Assembly: GCF_001435955.1 (NCBI RefSeq) | Contig: NZ_AYYT01000007.1 | Span: forward strand, 1-64,000 | DNA: 64,000 nucleotides | Direction of reading: 5' to 3' | Source of the DNA: Ligilactobacillus salivarius DSM 20555 = ATCC 11741 | GTDB lineage: Bacteria > Bacillota > Bacilli > Lactobacillales > Lactobacillaceae | Shown here: piece after piece, positions 34,227-44,580 of the stretch | Layout: each line of letters starts with the position of its first letter | Numbering within the stretch: the stretch's first letter is position 1 | Made by a program: the position numbers and the translations under genes | Notes under the pieces: generated by a model | Told to the model about the DNA's origin: nothing | Databases searched by the model: none | Seen by the model: only the letters and a program-made list of their open reading frames with translations

Positions 34227-35192
34227 ATGAAAAAGACAATAATAAGTGGTTTTATAATTTCCATTATTGGCGCTATTTTATTAGCAATTGGCTTTGGGCT
34301 TAAAGGAAATAAAAGTATTGTTTTTGAAGATTTAAAACCTGTTATTGCAGATAGTACTAAAGTTACTCAAGCTCATACCTATAAAGACATTAATAAACTT
34401 GATATAGATGTTAAGGATGTTAATGTGGAATTTAGAGAAGGAAAGAACTATTCTGTAAGGTACGAAGGTGCAAAATCTAGCTCCCCAACGGTAAAGAAGT
34501 CTGGCAATCAACTCCAAATCAAAGGACGTTTAAGTAGTCATAGTATAAGATTTAATGGAATGAGCATGTATAATGATTATTATCGAAATTCTGATCGAAA
34601 TAAGATGATAATTACTTTACCAAAGGATAGTAAATTAGATGAACTAAATCTTAAATTATCTGATTCTTTATTATCACAGGTTAATATGACAGGAATTGAA
34701 GCAGATCAAGTTAAGGCATCTATTCATGATACTAAACTAGATTTAAGAGATGCTAATTTTGGAAATGTAGAATTATCTGCAGGTGATTCAGATATTAGTA
34801 TGACCAATACGGTGTTAAGCAATGGTAAGTTAGACTTAAATGACACAGATGTACGCTTAAATGGTGGATCATTGATGCAAGTTGCAATGAATATTACTGA
34901 CGGAGATGTGGATTACAATAATTTGTCTATTCAAGGTGGTAACTTACGTAATAATGATGGTGACATTAAGATGAGTAATACACAAATTCAAGGTGGATAC
35001 AAGATAGATGATACTGACGGAGACGTACTAGTTTCTCGTGTAACAGTTGATGGCTATCGAGTTCAAAGTAATGATGGCGACGTAAGATTATTTGAACAAA
35101 CAACAAGTAATGGTAATGTTTTAGAGAAGAATTCTAACTCAGATAATGTATTAGATATTATAAGTAATGATGGCGATATTACTGTAAATTAA
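34227..35192 (+). CDS. DUF4097 (LiaG-like) beta-repeat protein
   Basis: Membrane-anchored protein with one N-terminal helix (about 5-25) and a long parallel beta-repeat region from residue 45 on. Repeats of the type DVKDVNVEFREGKNYSVRYEG and runs of N-D-G-D-(I/V) (for example NNDGDIKMSN, DTDGDVLVSR, SNDGDVRLFE) fit the DUF4097 right-handed helix. It resembles LiaG of the Lia cell-envelope stress system. Function unproven; context places it in a PadR-controlled envelope operon. Confidence 0.87.
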   Translation: MKKTIISGFIISIIGAILLAIGFGLKGNKSIVFEDLKPVIADSTKVTQAHTYKDINKLDIDVKDVNVEFREGKNYSVRYEGAKSSSPTVKKSGNQLQIKGRLSSHSIRFNGMSMYNDYYRNSDRNKMIITLPKDSKLDELNLKLSDSLLSQVNMTGIEADQVKASIHDTKLDLRDANFGNVELSAGDSDISMTNTVLSNGKLDLNDTDVRLNGGSLMQVAMNITDGDVDYNNLSIQGGNLRNNDGDIKMSNTQIQGGYKIDDTDGDVLVSRVTVDGYRVQSNDGDVRLFEQTTSNGNVLEKNSNSDNVLDIISNDGDITVN

Positions 35193-35209
35193 TTAAGGAG
35201 GAGACAAAT

Positions 35210-35444
35210 ATGAAAAAATTGACTAAATCAAATGATAAAGTTTTGACTGGTGTATTAGGTGGTTTTGCAGAATATTTTGGAGCAGATAAGGCTCTAGTTA
35301 GAATTATTGGTGCTGCATTGATGATGGTAACTGGATTCTTCCCAGGCAGGAGTATTCCTTTATATTATTGCAGCAGTAATAATGCCAGAAAAAACAGACA
35401 AAGATAATGACGACGTAATTGAAGGCGAATTTCACGAGAAATAA
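35210..35444 (+). pseudogene. PspC-domain gene broken by a CAGG duplication
   Basis: The first 46 codons are a normal PspC domain (KLTKSNDKVLTGVLGGFAEY... IGAALMMVTGFFPG). At about 35343-35350 the sequence reads CAGGCAGG; the second CAGG looks like a 4-bp tandem duplication that shifts the frame and brings a stop at 35405-35407. Past it, the original frame continues as VFLYIIAAVIMPEKTD and ends EGEFHEK at 35444. Removing four bases restores a 76-residue PspC protein. The truncated 65-residue product lacks most of the membrane helix. A sequencing error or reversible slippage is possible. Confidence 0.82.
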
Positions 35445-35458
35445 TGAGTATCAAAAAA

Positions 35459-35488
35459 TATGTTTAGGAAACTGAGCATACTTTTTTA
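35459..35488 (+). terminator. terminator of the PadR-DUF1700-DUF4097-pspC operon
   Basis: TATGTTTAG/CTGAGCATA (two G-U pairs) with a GAAA loop, followed by CTTTTTTATT. The next 290 bases hold no recognisable gene; they contain a TCAGTATT...AATACTGA inverted repeat (around 35559-35587). Confidence 0.82.
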
Positions 35489-35782
35489 TTAGCAGGTATT
35501 TCGGATTTTAAATAAAGTAATTACTGAGTGATAGCAAAAGAGCAACACCTTAGTCAGTATTATAATCATGATATACTTTCAAATACTGATATGTTTAGAA
35601 AGCATGAGGCTAAAAGGGTTAAATATTACTTTGACGTATGATACAGTAGACTTGTAGGAAGAAAGATAATGATTTCTCGAGAAAAAAGATAGAAAAGTGT
35701 ACAAAACTATCAGTAATTATCATTGTCCTACTTGAAAATAGTAGTGAAGTTAGAGCTAGATTTAAGTATGGAGTGATAAAAT

Positions 35783-36094
35783 ATGGAAAAAGTACAAGAA
35801 TTACAAAGATTAGTTGTAGAGTTATATGACAGTTTTGAAAATGATAATCGTAAAGGTGTAGAAGAAATTCGTCAAGTTCTAGCAAATGTAAATGAAAAGT
35901 ATAAAACGAGTAGTCATCCATTGGCTTGGACAGGAAGATTGGTACTTTATCTACAAGTGAATGCTGTGAAAAAAGACTTATATTTGACACCAGAACAAAA
36001 GGATATTATCAAGGAATTGGCTAGAATTGGTAAAAGAACAAATTTGAATTATGTTTATCTTAGTCCAGTGGATGATGCTAAACAATTTGTTTAG
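35783..36094 (+). CDS. class II bacteriocin immunity protein (EntA_Immun type)
   Basis: A 103-residue, mostly helical, highly charged cytoplasmic protein. The pattern ELYDSFENDNRKGVEEIRQVL, LAWTGRLVLYLQV and LTPEQKDIIKELARIG fits the four-helix enterocin A immunity family. In that family the immunity protein locks the class IIa bacteriocin on the mannose PTS EIIC/EIID and blocks the pore. No bacteriocin precursor, transporter or regulator is adjacent, so it is an orphan. A complete Man-PTS receptor operon is present in the same window. AGTGATAAAAT precedes the ATG; ribosome site modest. Confidence 0.7.
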   Translation: MEKVQELQRLVVELYDSFENDNRKGVEEIRQVLANVNEKYKTSSHPLAWTGRLVLYLQVNAVKKDLYLTPEQKDIIKELARIGKRTNLNYVYLSPVDDAKQFV

Positions 36095-36119
36095 TTAAAT
36101 AATTAATAATAGTTTGAAG

Positions 36120-36164
36120 TCAGCGAATCAAATTTTTGATTAAATTTGGTTCGCTGATTTTTTT
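36120..36164 (+). terminator. terminator after the immunity gene
   Basis: TCAGCGAATCAAATTT/AAATTTGGTTCGCTGA (16 bp) followed by TTTTTTTA. Confidence 0.9.
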
Positions 36165-36191
36165 ATGGATTAAATATACGAAATTATATTT

Positions 36192-36208
36192 TGTAACATA
36201 AATGTAAC
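36192..36208 (+). promoter_or_regulatory. WalR-type box without an intact target gene
   Basis: TGTAAC-ATAAA-TGTAAC matches TGTWAH-N5-TGTWAH exactly on the plus strand. The next intact gene, glpK, is 285 bp away and has its own promoter. A possible M23 peptidase remnant follows 20 bp downstream. Confidence 0.5.
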
Positions 36209-36227
36209 ATTCTTAACTTAATTTTCT

Positions 36228-36296
36228 CAACGTGTGCAACAGCATCTTGGAAGTATTGGTAGAATTGGTTTTTCACGACATGCACATATTGAGTAA
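36228..36296 (+). pseudogene. possible remnant of an M23 peptidase C-terminus
   Basis: One frame reads Q-R-V-Q-Q-H-L, GSIGRIGFSRHAHIE, stop. This resembles the M23 (LytM) end motif G-x-x-G-x-T-G-x-S-T-G-x-H-L-H-F-E with two residues missing. A short open stretch (YSQLNALLNKRFHKQHKD) follows near 36332. There is no start codon and another frame is also open, so this is tentative. Confidence 0.3.
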
Positions 36297-36409
36297 AAAT
36301 GATTAGATTATGAAAAAATATCTTATTCACAATTAAACGCATTGTTAAATAAGCGTTTTCATAAACAGCATAAAGATCTTTGTGAATTTTGGAATAATTA
36401 TTTTATATG

Positions 36410-36438
36410 TTGAAAAACAATATTTTGCATGATATTAT
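36410..36438 (+). promoter_or_regulatory. glpK operon promoter
   Basis: -35 TTGAAA (36410-36415), 17-nt spacer, -10 TATTAT (36433-36438), with the cre just downstream. Confidence 0.7.
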
Positions 36439-36452
36439 TATCTCGTAAATTA

Positions 36453-36468
36453 AAGAAAACGTTTTCTT
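36453..36468 (+). promoter_or_regulatory. cre (CcpA) site of the glycerol operon
   Basis: AAGAAAACGTTTTCTT is a perfect 16-bp palindrome and fits the cre consensus with one mismatch. It starts 14 nt past the -10, a position suited to catabolite repression of glycerol use. Confidence 0.82.
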
Positions 36469-36483
36469 GAAAGAGGTACATAA

Positions 36484-38010
<1,527 letters not shown>

Positions 38011-38022
38011 GAGGAAGATACA

Positions 38023-39852
38023 ATGACATTTTCAATTAAAACACGTAAAAACACAGTTGATAAATTAAAGAATGAAGAATTAGATTTGTTAGTAATTGGT
38101 GGGGGAATTACAGGTGCAGGTGTTGCCCTCCAAGCTACAGCTTCCGGTTTGAAGACTGGTTTAGTTGAAATGCAAGACTTTGCTGAAGGAACAAGTTCTC
38201 GTTCTACAAAATTAGTTCATGGTGGTATCAGATATCTAAAGACATTTGATGTAGGTGTTGTTGCAGATACTGTACAAGAACGTGCAGTTGTTCAAGGAAT
38301 TGCTCCACATATTCCAAGACCTTTCCCAATGTTATTACCTATTTATGATGATCCAAGTTCAACATTCGACATGTTCAGTGTTAAGATTGCGATGGACTTA
38401 TATGACCGCTTAGCTGGAGTAACAGGCACACAATATGCTAACTACACAATTTCTCGTGAAGAAGTATTACAACGTGAACCAAACTTGAAGAGCGATAAGT
38501 TATTAGGTGCAGGTGTTTACCTTGATTATGTAAATAATGATGCTCGTCTAGTTATTGAAAACATTAAAGAAGCTGATGAATTAGGTGGCTTAATGGCTAG
38601 TCACGTTAAGGTTGTAGGTGTTCTTCATGATGATAATGGTCGCATCAATGGCGTAAAAGCTAAAGATTTATTAACAGACGAAGAATTTGAAATCAAAGCT
38701 AAGATGGTAATTAATACTACAGGTCCATGGGTAACTAAGACATTAGGCTTAGATGACAAGAATGGCGAAGGTGAAGTAATTCGTCCAACTAAAGGTGTGC
38801 ATTTAGTTGTAGATAGCTCACGTCTAAGAGTTCCTCAACCAACATACTTTGATTCCGGAATTGGTGACGGTCGTATGATTTTCGTTGTTCCACGTGAAAA
38901 CAAGACATACTTTGGTACAACAGATACAGACTACACTGGTGACTACAAGCATCCAAGAGTTGAACAAGCTGATGTAGATTACTTATTGAAAGCTATCAAC
39001 AACAGATACCCAGAAGCTGAAATTACAATTAACGATATCGAAGCAAGCTGGGCAGGTTTAAGACCACTTCTATCTGGTAATGGAAGTTCAGACTACAATG
39101 GTGGTGGATCTAACACTGGTAAAGTATCAGATGAAAGTTTCGAAAACTTAATTAAGATAGCTGTAGCATACAGTAAAGATGAAGCAAGTCGTGGTGAAGT
39201 TGAAAAATCAATCAGTAGCTTGAAGACAGCTTCAGCAGAAAAGACTCTAAGCCCATCACAAGTATCTCGTGGTTCTTCACTTAAAGTAGGTGATGATGGT
39301 TTAATCACACTTTCTGGTGGTAAGATTACTGACTATCGTAAGATGGCAGCTGGAGCAATGGAATTAATCCGTAAGTTATTCAAAGAACTATTTAATAAAG
39401 ATGTACGCGAAGTTGATTCCAAGAAATTACAAGTTTCAGGTGGACACTTCGATCCTACAAACGTTGATGAAACAATGAAATTCTACCAAAAGATTGCGAT
39501 GGACAAAGGTATGCCAGCTGCAGATGCTGCTGACTTAGCAAATCGCTTCGGTTCAAACACAAGTCGTGTAATTTCTTACGCAGATGATGTAGAAGCAGCT
39601 CCAGGTTTAACTTTAGCTGACACATTGAGCTTACACTACTCTGTAAATGAAGAAATGACCTTGAATTTAGTAGACTTCTTATTACGTCGTACAAACTATG
39701 TTCTCTTCCATAAAGATGAATTAATGATGAAGAAGGATGCCTTTGTTGATGAAATGGCACGCATCATGGAATGGAATGAAGAAGAAAAAGCAGCTGCAGC
39801 TAAGCAATTAGATGAAACTATTGCAGAATCAAGCTTAGCATACTTGAAGTAA
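38023..39852 (+). CDS. glpO: alpha-glycerophosphate oxidase
   Basis: FAD enzyme oxidising glycerol 3-phosphate to dihydroxyacetone phosphate. The FAD fingerprint is LLVIGGGITGAGVALQA (about 23-39), and SRSTKLVHGGIRYL, FVVPRENKTYFGTTDTDY and LSGGKITDYRKMA are family motifs. A ~50-residue Ser/Gly-rich insertion (about 350-415) distinguishes the streptococcal/lactobacillar oxidase, which uses O2 and makes H2O2, from the shorter GlpD dehydrogenase. Length 609 aa agrees. 12 nt after glpK, AGGAGGA ribosome site. Confidence 0.93.
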   Translation: MTFSIKTRKNTVDKLKNEELDLLVIGGGITGAGVALQATASGLKTGLVEMQDFAEGTSSRSTKLVHGGIRYLKTFDVGVVADTVQERAVVQGIAPHIPRPFPMLLPIYDDPSSTFDMFSVKIAMDLYDRLAGVTGTQYANYTISREEVLQREPNLKSDKLLGAGVYLDYVNNDARLVIENIKEADELGGLMASHVKVVGVLHDDNGRINGVKAKDLLTDEEFEIKAKMVINTTGPWVTKTLGLDDKNGEGEVIRPTKGVHLVVDSSRLRVPQPTYFDSGIGDGRMIFVVPRENKTYFGTTDTDYTGDYKHPRVEQADVDYLLKAINNRYPEAEITINDIEASWAGLRPLLSGNGSSDYNGGGSNTGKVSDESFENLIKIAVAYSKDEASRGEVEKSISSLKTASAEKTLSPSQVSRGSSLKVGDDGLITLSGGKITDYRKMAAGAMELIRKLFKELFNKDVREVDSKKLQVSGGHFDPTNVDETMKFYQKIAMDKGMPAADAADLANRFGSNTSRVISYADDVEAAPGLTLADTLSLHYSVNEEMTLNLVDFLLRRTNYVLFHKDELMMKKDAFVDEMARIMEWNEEEKAAAAKQLDETIAESSLAYLK

Positions 39853-39887
39853 ACAGCTGATAAAACTAAATTATAGAGGTGATTTGT

Positions 39888-40595
39888 GTGAACGGGTTTT
39901 TAGGAGAATTTTTAGGGACAATGGTCCTAATCGTACTAGGTGTGGGCACGGGTGCTGGTGTTAACCTTAAAACATCATATGCACGTAATTCAGGTTGGCT
40001 ATTCATCACAATTGCTTGGGGTATGGCTGTAACATTTGGTGTTTATGTAGCTGGTAGCTTTGGTTCTCAAGGACATTTAAATCCTGCAGTTACAATCCCA
40101 TTCGCAATCTTTGGATTCTTCCCATGGGATCAAGTATTGCCATACTTATTAGGTCAATTCTTAGGAGCTTTTGTTGGTGCTGTTTTAGTCATCATCCAAT
40201 ATGGAGCACAATTTAAGAACGCAAAAGACGCAAATGACGGTAATGTGGTAGGAATTTTTGCAACAGGTCCTGCGATCAACAATGGTTTATATAATTTCTT
40301 AAGTGAAACAATTGCAACTTTTGTATTCATCCTAACATTATTAAACTTAGGGGACTTTACAAAAGGATTGAAGCCATTGATTGTTGGTTTACTAATCATG
40401 GTAGTTGGTCAAGCTTTAGGTGGAACAACAGGATTTGCCTTGAATCCAGCTCGTGACTGGGCTCCAAGATTTGCTTACTCAGTATTACCAGTACCTAATA
40501 AAGGTGACTCAAACTGGGGTTATGCTTGGGTTCCAATGTTTGGACCATTAGCTGGTGGTTTAATCGCAGCTTGTGTTCAATATTTCTTAATGTAA
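39888..40595 (+). CDS. glpF: glycerol uptake facilitator
   Basis: Aquaglyceroporin of 235 residues with six helices and two half-helices. The NPA motifs are GHLNPAVTIPFA (about 64-75) and FALNPARDWAPR (about 185-196). The Asp after NPAR is typical of glycerol facilitators rather than water channels. The GTG at 39888 is preferred because AGAGGTG ends 6 nt before it; a GTG nine bases upstream overlaps that ribosome site. Completes the glycerol operon. Confidence 0.95.
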   Translation: MNGFLGEFLGTMVLIVLGVGTGAGVNLKTSYARNSGWLFITIAWGMAVTFGVYVAGSFGSQGHLNPAVTIPFAIFGFFPWDQVLPYLLGQFLGAFVGAVLVIIQYGAQFKNAKDANDGNVVGIFATGPAINNGLYNFLSETIATFVFILTLLNLGDFTKGLKPLIVGLLIMVVGQALGGTTGFALNPARDWAPRFAYSVLPVPNKGDSNWGYAWVPMFGPLAGGLIAACVQYFLM

Positions 40596-40617
40596 TAAGT
40601 AAATATATATTTCAGAG

Positions 40618-40651
40618 GAGAAGTGTAAAGGGTTTGCACTTCTCTTTTTTT
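40618..40651 (+). terminator. terminator of the glycerol operon
   Basis: GAGAAGTGTAAA/TTTGCACTTCTC (12 bp, one G-U) with a GGG loop and TTTTTTT. Confidence 0.9.
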
Positions 40652-40664
40652 ATATATAAAAGTG

Positions 40665-40673
40665 TGCTACAAT
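40665..40673 (+). promoter_or_regulatory. extended -10 promoter of potABCD
   Basis: TG-C-TACAAT (TG 40665-40666, hexamer 40668-40673), 40 nt before the potA start. No clear -35. Confidence 0.5.
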
Positions 40674-40713
40674 TTATCTTTTGAAGACAATAAAAGATAA
40701 CGAGGTGAAAAAG

Positions 40714-41802
40714 TTGAAGCAGCCATTAATTTCATTTAAACATGTTGTTAAAAGTTATGATGACGATGTTCAGGTACTGAAAGATGTAAGTTTTGATATA
40801 GAAGAGGGTAAATTCTATACGTTGCTGGGTCCTTCAGGTTGTGGGAAAACTACAATTTTGAATATTATTGCAGGTTTGTCTGATGCTACATCAGGGGATG
40901 TTTATTTTGATGGTAAACGAATAAATGATGTACCAGCTAACAAGCGACAAGTTAATACAGTATTCCAAGACTATGCATTATTCCAACATTTGAACGTATA
41001 TGATAACATCGCATTTGGATTGAAAATAAAGAAAGTTCCAGCTGATAAAATTAAGGAAAAGGTTACTGAGGCCTTGCGCATGGTACGTTTAGATGGTTAT
41101 GAAGATCGAGCTATATCTGAAATGTCAGGTGGGCAAAGACAACGTGTTGCAATTGCAAGGGCAATCGTGTTGGATCCTAAGGTTCTCTTGTTAGATGAGC
41201 CGCTTTCAGCTTTGGATCAAAAGTTAAGAGCAGAAATGCAATATGAATTACGTTCATTACAAAAGAAACTAGGAATAACATTTATTTTTATTACTCATGA
41301 TCAAGAAGAAGCTTTGGCGATGAGTGATGAAATCTTTGTTTTAAATAATGGTAATATTGTTCAAAGTGGAACACCAGTAGACATTTACGATGAACCAATT
41401 AATCATTATGTGGCAGATTTTATTGGAGAATCTAACATTGTAAATGGAATAATGATTAAAGATGAGTTGGTAGAGTTTGCTGGTCAACAATTTCCTTGTG
41501 TTGATGGGGGAATGAAGCCTAACGAACCAGTTGAAGTTGTGATCAGACCTGAAGACTTAGTTCTAACAAGTCCAGAAAAGGGACAATTAAAGGTTAAAGT
41601 AGATACGCAATTATTCAGAGGGGTTCATTATGAAATTCGTTGTACAGATGCCTTAGGTAATAAATGGTTAGTACATTCTACTAAGCGAGCTATACCAGGT
41701 GAAAATATTGGACTTTCATTTGGACCTGAAGATATCCATGTTATGAGATTCAATGAATCAGAAGAAGATTTTGACGCTCGTTTGGATAGCTATAATGATT
41801 AA
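40714..41802 (+). CDS. potA: spermidine/putrescine ABC transporter ATP-binding protein
   Basis: ATPase of the polyamine importer, 362 residues. Walker [10 protein letters not shown] (about 40-48), Q-loop [12 protein letters not shown], signature [15 protein letters not shown] and Walker [13 protein letters not shown]. The C-terminal TOBE region (about 270-350) is typical of PotA/MalK-type subunits. The TTG at 40714 is chosen because GAGGTG lies 6 nt upstream; the frame is open 11 codons earlier but without a ribosome site. First of four tightly spaced genes. Confidence 0.95.
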   Translation: MKQPLISFKHVVKSYDDDVQVLKDVSFDIEEGKFYTLLGPSGCGKTTILNIIAGLSDATSGDVYFDGKRINDVPANKRQVNTVFQDYALFQHLNVYDNIAFGLKIKKVPADKIKEKVTEALRMVRLDGYEDRAISEMSGGQRQRVAIARAIVLDPKVLLLDEPLSALDQKLRAEMQYELRSLQKKLGITFIFITHDQEEALAMSDEIFVLNNGNIVQSGTPVDIYDEPINHYVADFIGESNIVNGIMIKDELVEFAGQQFPCVDGGMKPNEPVEVVIRPEDLVLTSPEKGQLKVKVDTQLFRGVHYEIRCTDALGNKWLVHSTKRAIPGENIGLSFGPEDIHVMRFNESEEDFDARLDSYND

Positions 41803-41817
41803 TAGGGGGAATAGTAA

Positions 41818-42618
41818 ATGAAAAAGATAAATCCTTTATTAACAATCCCTTATTATCTATGGATAGGTTTATTTGTAATTGCTCCAGTGCTATTAATTGT
41901 TTATTATTCTTTTATAGACATCCATGGAAACTTCACTTTAAGTAACTATGGAAATTATTTCGGTTCAGGCAAGTATTTAATGATGACTTTTAACTCATTC
42001 CTATATGCTTTTATTATTACCTTCTTTACGGTTTTAGTAAGTTATCCTATGGCATATTTTTTGACGAAGTTAAAGCATAAAGAACTTTGGCTATTGTTAG
42101 TCATCTTACCAACCTGGGTTAATTTGTTGTTAAAAGCTTATGCCTTTATTGGTATTTTTGGAATTGACGGAAGTGTAAATCATTTCCTTAGTTTTTTTGG
42201 AATAGGACCTAAACAGATATTATTTACTGATTTTAGTTTTATTGTTGTTGCGACTTATATTCAAATACCTTTCATGATAATGCCAATATTTAATGCCCTT
42301 GAAGAAATTAATCCATCAGTCTTACGTGCTAGTCGAGATTTAGGTGCTAATGAATGGCAGACATTCTTTAAAGTTGTAATGCCATTATCTATGAATGGGG
42401 TAAAGAGTGGAATTCAAGCAGTATTTATTCCATCGCTCTCACTATTTATGTTGACACGTTTGATAGGAGGAAATAGGGTAATCACTCTAGGTACTGCTAT
42501 CGAAGAACATTTCTTAGTAACACAAAACTGGGGAATGGGTTCAACAATTGGTGTTGTTTTGATTGTTATAATGTTCATTGTTATGGTAATTACCGGTGAG
42601 AAAAGGGGGCATAAATAG
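41818..42618 (+). CDS. potB: spermidine/putrescine ABC transporter permease PotB
   Basis: Inner-membrane permease, 266 residues, six helices. The coupling-helix motif is ASRDLGANEWQTFFKVVMP (about 176-194, EAA loop). Stop directly abuts the potC start. Polyamine specificity rests on the complete potABCD order. Confidence 0.94.
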   Translation: MKKINPLLTIPYYLWIGLFVIAPVLLIVYYSFIDIHGNFTLSNYGNYFGSGKYLMMTFNSFLYAFIITFFTVLVSYPMAYFLTKLKHKELWLLLVILPTWVNLLLKAYAFIGIFGIDGSVNHFLSFFGIGPKQILFTDFSFIVVATYIQIPFMIMPIFNALEEINPSVLRASRDLGANEWQTFFKVVMPLSMNGVKSGIQAVFIPSLSLFMLTRLIGGNRVITLGTAIEEHFLVTQNWGMGSTIGVVLIVIMFIVMVITGEKRGHK

Positions 42619-43455
42619 ATGAAGAAGATTAATTGGAAAAATGTGTATCTATGGGTAATGTTTATCTTCTTATATGCACCAATCTTTTACTTGATATTTT
42701 ATGCCTTTAATAGTGGTGAAACGATGAATAGATTTGAAGGTTTTAGTTGGGTTCATTTTCAAGAATTATTTGCTGATACGCGATTATTGATAATTTTGTT
42801 AGAAACTTTCATTTTAGCTTTCTTATCGGCATTGATTGCGACTATGATAGGAACTTTTGGTGCAATTTCAATTTATCGTTACCAAAAACGCAGAACAAGG
42901 CTGGCTTTATTATCGTTAAATAATATTTTGATTGTATCGCCAGATGTTATTATAGGTGCTAGTTTCTTAATTCTATTTACATTATTAGGTTCCTGGATAC
43001 ATAGTTTATCATTAGGATTTGCTAGTGTACTGTTATCTCACATAGCTTTCAGTATTCCAATTGTAGTTTTGATGGTATTACCCAAATTACAAGAAATGCA
43101 AGATTCTTTGACGATGGCAGCTTATGATCTAGGTGCAAATCACTGGCAAGTTTTAACAAATGTTGTACTTCCTTACCTAACACCAGGAATAATTGCAGGA
43201 TACTTTATGGCATTCACATATTCATTGGATGATTTTGCAGTTACATTCTTTGTTACAGGGAATGGCTTTACAACTTTGTCAGTTGAAATTTACTCACGTG
43301 CTAGACGAGGAGTTAGTTTGGAGATTAATGCTTTGAGTGCATTAGTATTCTTGTTCTCTTTAGTTTTAGTAATAGGTTATTACTTTATTAGTCGTGATAA
43401 TAGCGCCAATCATCGCCGCCAAGGCAAGCAAGTTAGAAAAGGGGTGCTACGCTGA
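42619..43455 (+). CDS. potC: spermidine/putrescine ABC transporter permease PotC
   Basis: Second permease, 278 residues, six helices, with the EAA loop MAAYDLGANHWQVLTNVVLP (about 167-186) and the PotC-type ending SLDDFAVTFFVTG. The C-terminus is basic (NHRRQGKQVRKGVLR). Starts one base after potB and ends one base inside the potD start (TGATG). Confidence 0.94.
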   Translation: MKKINWKNVYLWVMFIFLYAPIFYLIFYAFNSGETMNRFEGFSWVHFQELFADTRLLIILLETFILAFLSALIATMIGTFGAISIYRYQKRRTRLALLSLNNILIVSPDVIIGASFLILFTLLGSWIHSLSLGFASVLLSHIAFSIPIVVLMVLPKLQEMQDSLTMAAYDLGANHWQVLTNVVLPYLTPGIIAGYFMAFTYSLDDFAVTFFVTGNGFTTLSVEIYSRARRGVSLEINALSALVFLFSLVLVIGYYFISRDNSANHRRQGKQVRKGVLR

Positions 43456-44540
43456 TGAAAAAGTTACTAGCACTAATATCAGGAATTATTGTAATTATTG
43501 TATGTTTATCCTTAGGTGTTATGAGACTTAATCGTACAGAAAACACACAAACGAATAGCAGTAGTAAGAAAGTGTTAAATATCTACAATTGGGGAGATTA
43601 CATTGATCCACAATTGATAAAGAAGTTTGAAAAACAAACAGGATATAAAGTTAATTACGAAACTTTCGATTCTAATGAAGCAATGTTTACTAAGATTAAG
43701 CAAGGTGGAACACCATATGATATTGCTGTTCCAAGTGATTATATGATCCAAAAAATGGCAAAAGAAAAGTTGCTATTGCCATTAGATAAACACAAGATAA
43801 AAGGGATGGATAACAATGATCCACAATTCTTAGATTTAAGTTTTGATAAGCATAATAAATATTCTGTACCTTATTTCTGGGGAACACTGGGAATTGTATA
43901 TAACGATAAGTATATAAAACCAGGTGAAATAACTAATTGGAATGACTTGTGGAATTCTAAGTACCGTAAGCAAATTTTGTTTATTGATGGTGCTAGAGAG
44001 TTTATAGGAATTGGGCTAAATAGTTTAGGATATTCTTTAAACTCTAAGAATGATTCTCAGATTAATCAGGCATACGATAAGTTAAAGAATCTAACACCTA
44101 ATGCTAAAGCTTTTGTAGCAGATGAAATTAAAACGTATATGCAAAACGATGAAGCACCTTTGGCAGTAACATATTCAGGGGAAGCATCAGAAATGTTAGA
44201 TAACAATTCTCATCTTCACTATGTAATCCCAGATGATGGAACTAACTTGTGGTTTGATAATATTGTTATTCCTAAGACAGCTAAGAATGTTAAAGGTGCG
44301 TATGAATTCATTAACTTCATGTTAGAACCAAAGAATGCTGCACAAAATGCAGAATATATTGGTTATGCTACACCAAATGATAAAGCAGCTAAATTACTTC
44401 CTAAGTCTATAACTTCTGATAAACAATTCTATCCTACTAAGAAGCAGATGAGTAAAATGGAAGTATATGCTGATCTAGGTCAAACATATCTAGAAAAATA
44501 TAACGATGACTTTTTAGAATTAAAAATGTATCGACAATAA
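43455..44540 (+). CDS. potD: spermidine/putrescine-binding protein PotD
   Basis: Extracellular polyamine receptor of the PotABCD importer, 361 residues. The mature part begins KVLNIYNWGDYIDPQLIKKFE, a clear PotD/PotF signature, with YDIAVPSDYMI and SVPYFWGTLGIVYN following. One hydrophobic helix (about 3-23) contains a Cys, but the residues before it (I-I-V-C) do not make a good lipobox, so anchoring by an uncleaved helix is possible. Last gene of the operon. Confidence 0.94.
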   Translation: MKKLLALISGIIVIIVCLSLGVMRLNRTENTQTNSSSKKVLNIYNWGDYIDPQLIKKFEKQTGYKVNYETFDSNEAMFTKIKQGGTPYDIAVPSDYMIQKMAKEKLLLPLDKHKIKGMDNNDPQFLDLSFDKHNKYSVPYFWGTLGIVYNDKYIKPGEITNWNDLWNSKYRKQILFIDGAREFIGIGLNSLGYSLNSKNDSQINQAYDKLKNLTPNAKAFVADEIKTYMQNDEAPLAVTYSGEASEMLDNNSHLHYVIPDDGTNLWFDNIVIPKTAKNVKGAYEFINFMLEPKNAAQNAEYIGYATPNDKAAKLLPKSITSDKQFYPTKKQMSKMEVYADLGQTYLEKYNDDFLELKMYRQ

Positions 44541-44544
44541 AAAT

Positions 44545-44579
44545 AAGCAGTATTGGTATTTTTGCCAGTACTGCTTTTT
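44545..44579. terminator. terminator of potABCD
   Basis: AAGCAGTATTGG pairs with CCAGTACTGCTT (one G-U), followed by TTTT. A-run on the left also gives a T-run on the minus strand (CTTATTTTTATT), so it can stop leftward transcription from the adjoining repeat block. Confidence 0.87.
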
Positions 44580-44580
44580 A

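Noticed and set aside
35550-35590. TCAGTATT...AATACTGA as a third site of the DeoR regulator
   Set aside because: By a rough estimate an 8-mer of this composition should occur several times in 64 kb by chance; there is no other link to the DeoR gene.
35619-35990. A 123-codon minus-strand frame overlapping the immunity gene
   Set aside because: It is antisense to a recognisable immunity gene, hydrophobic by base composition only, and lacks a ribosome site.
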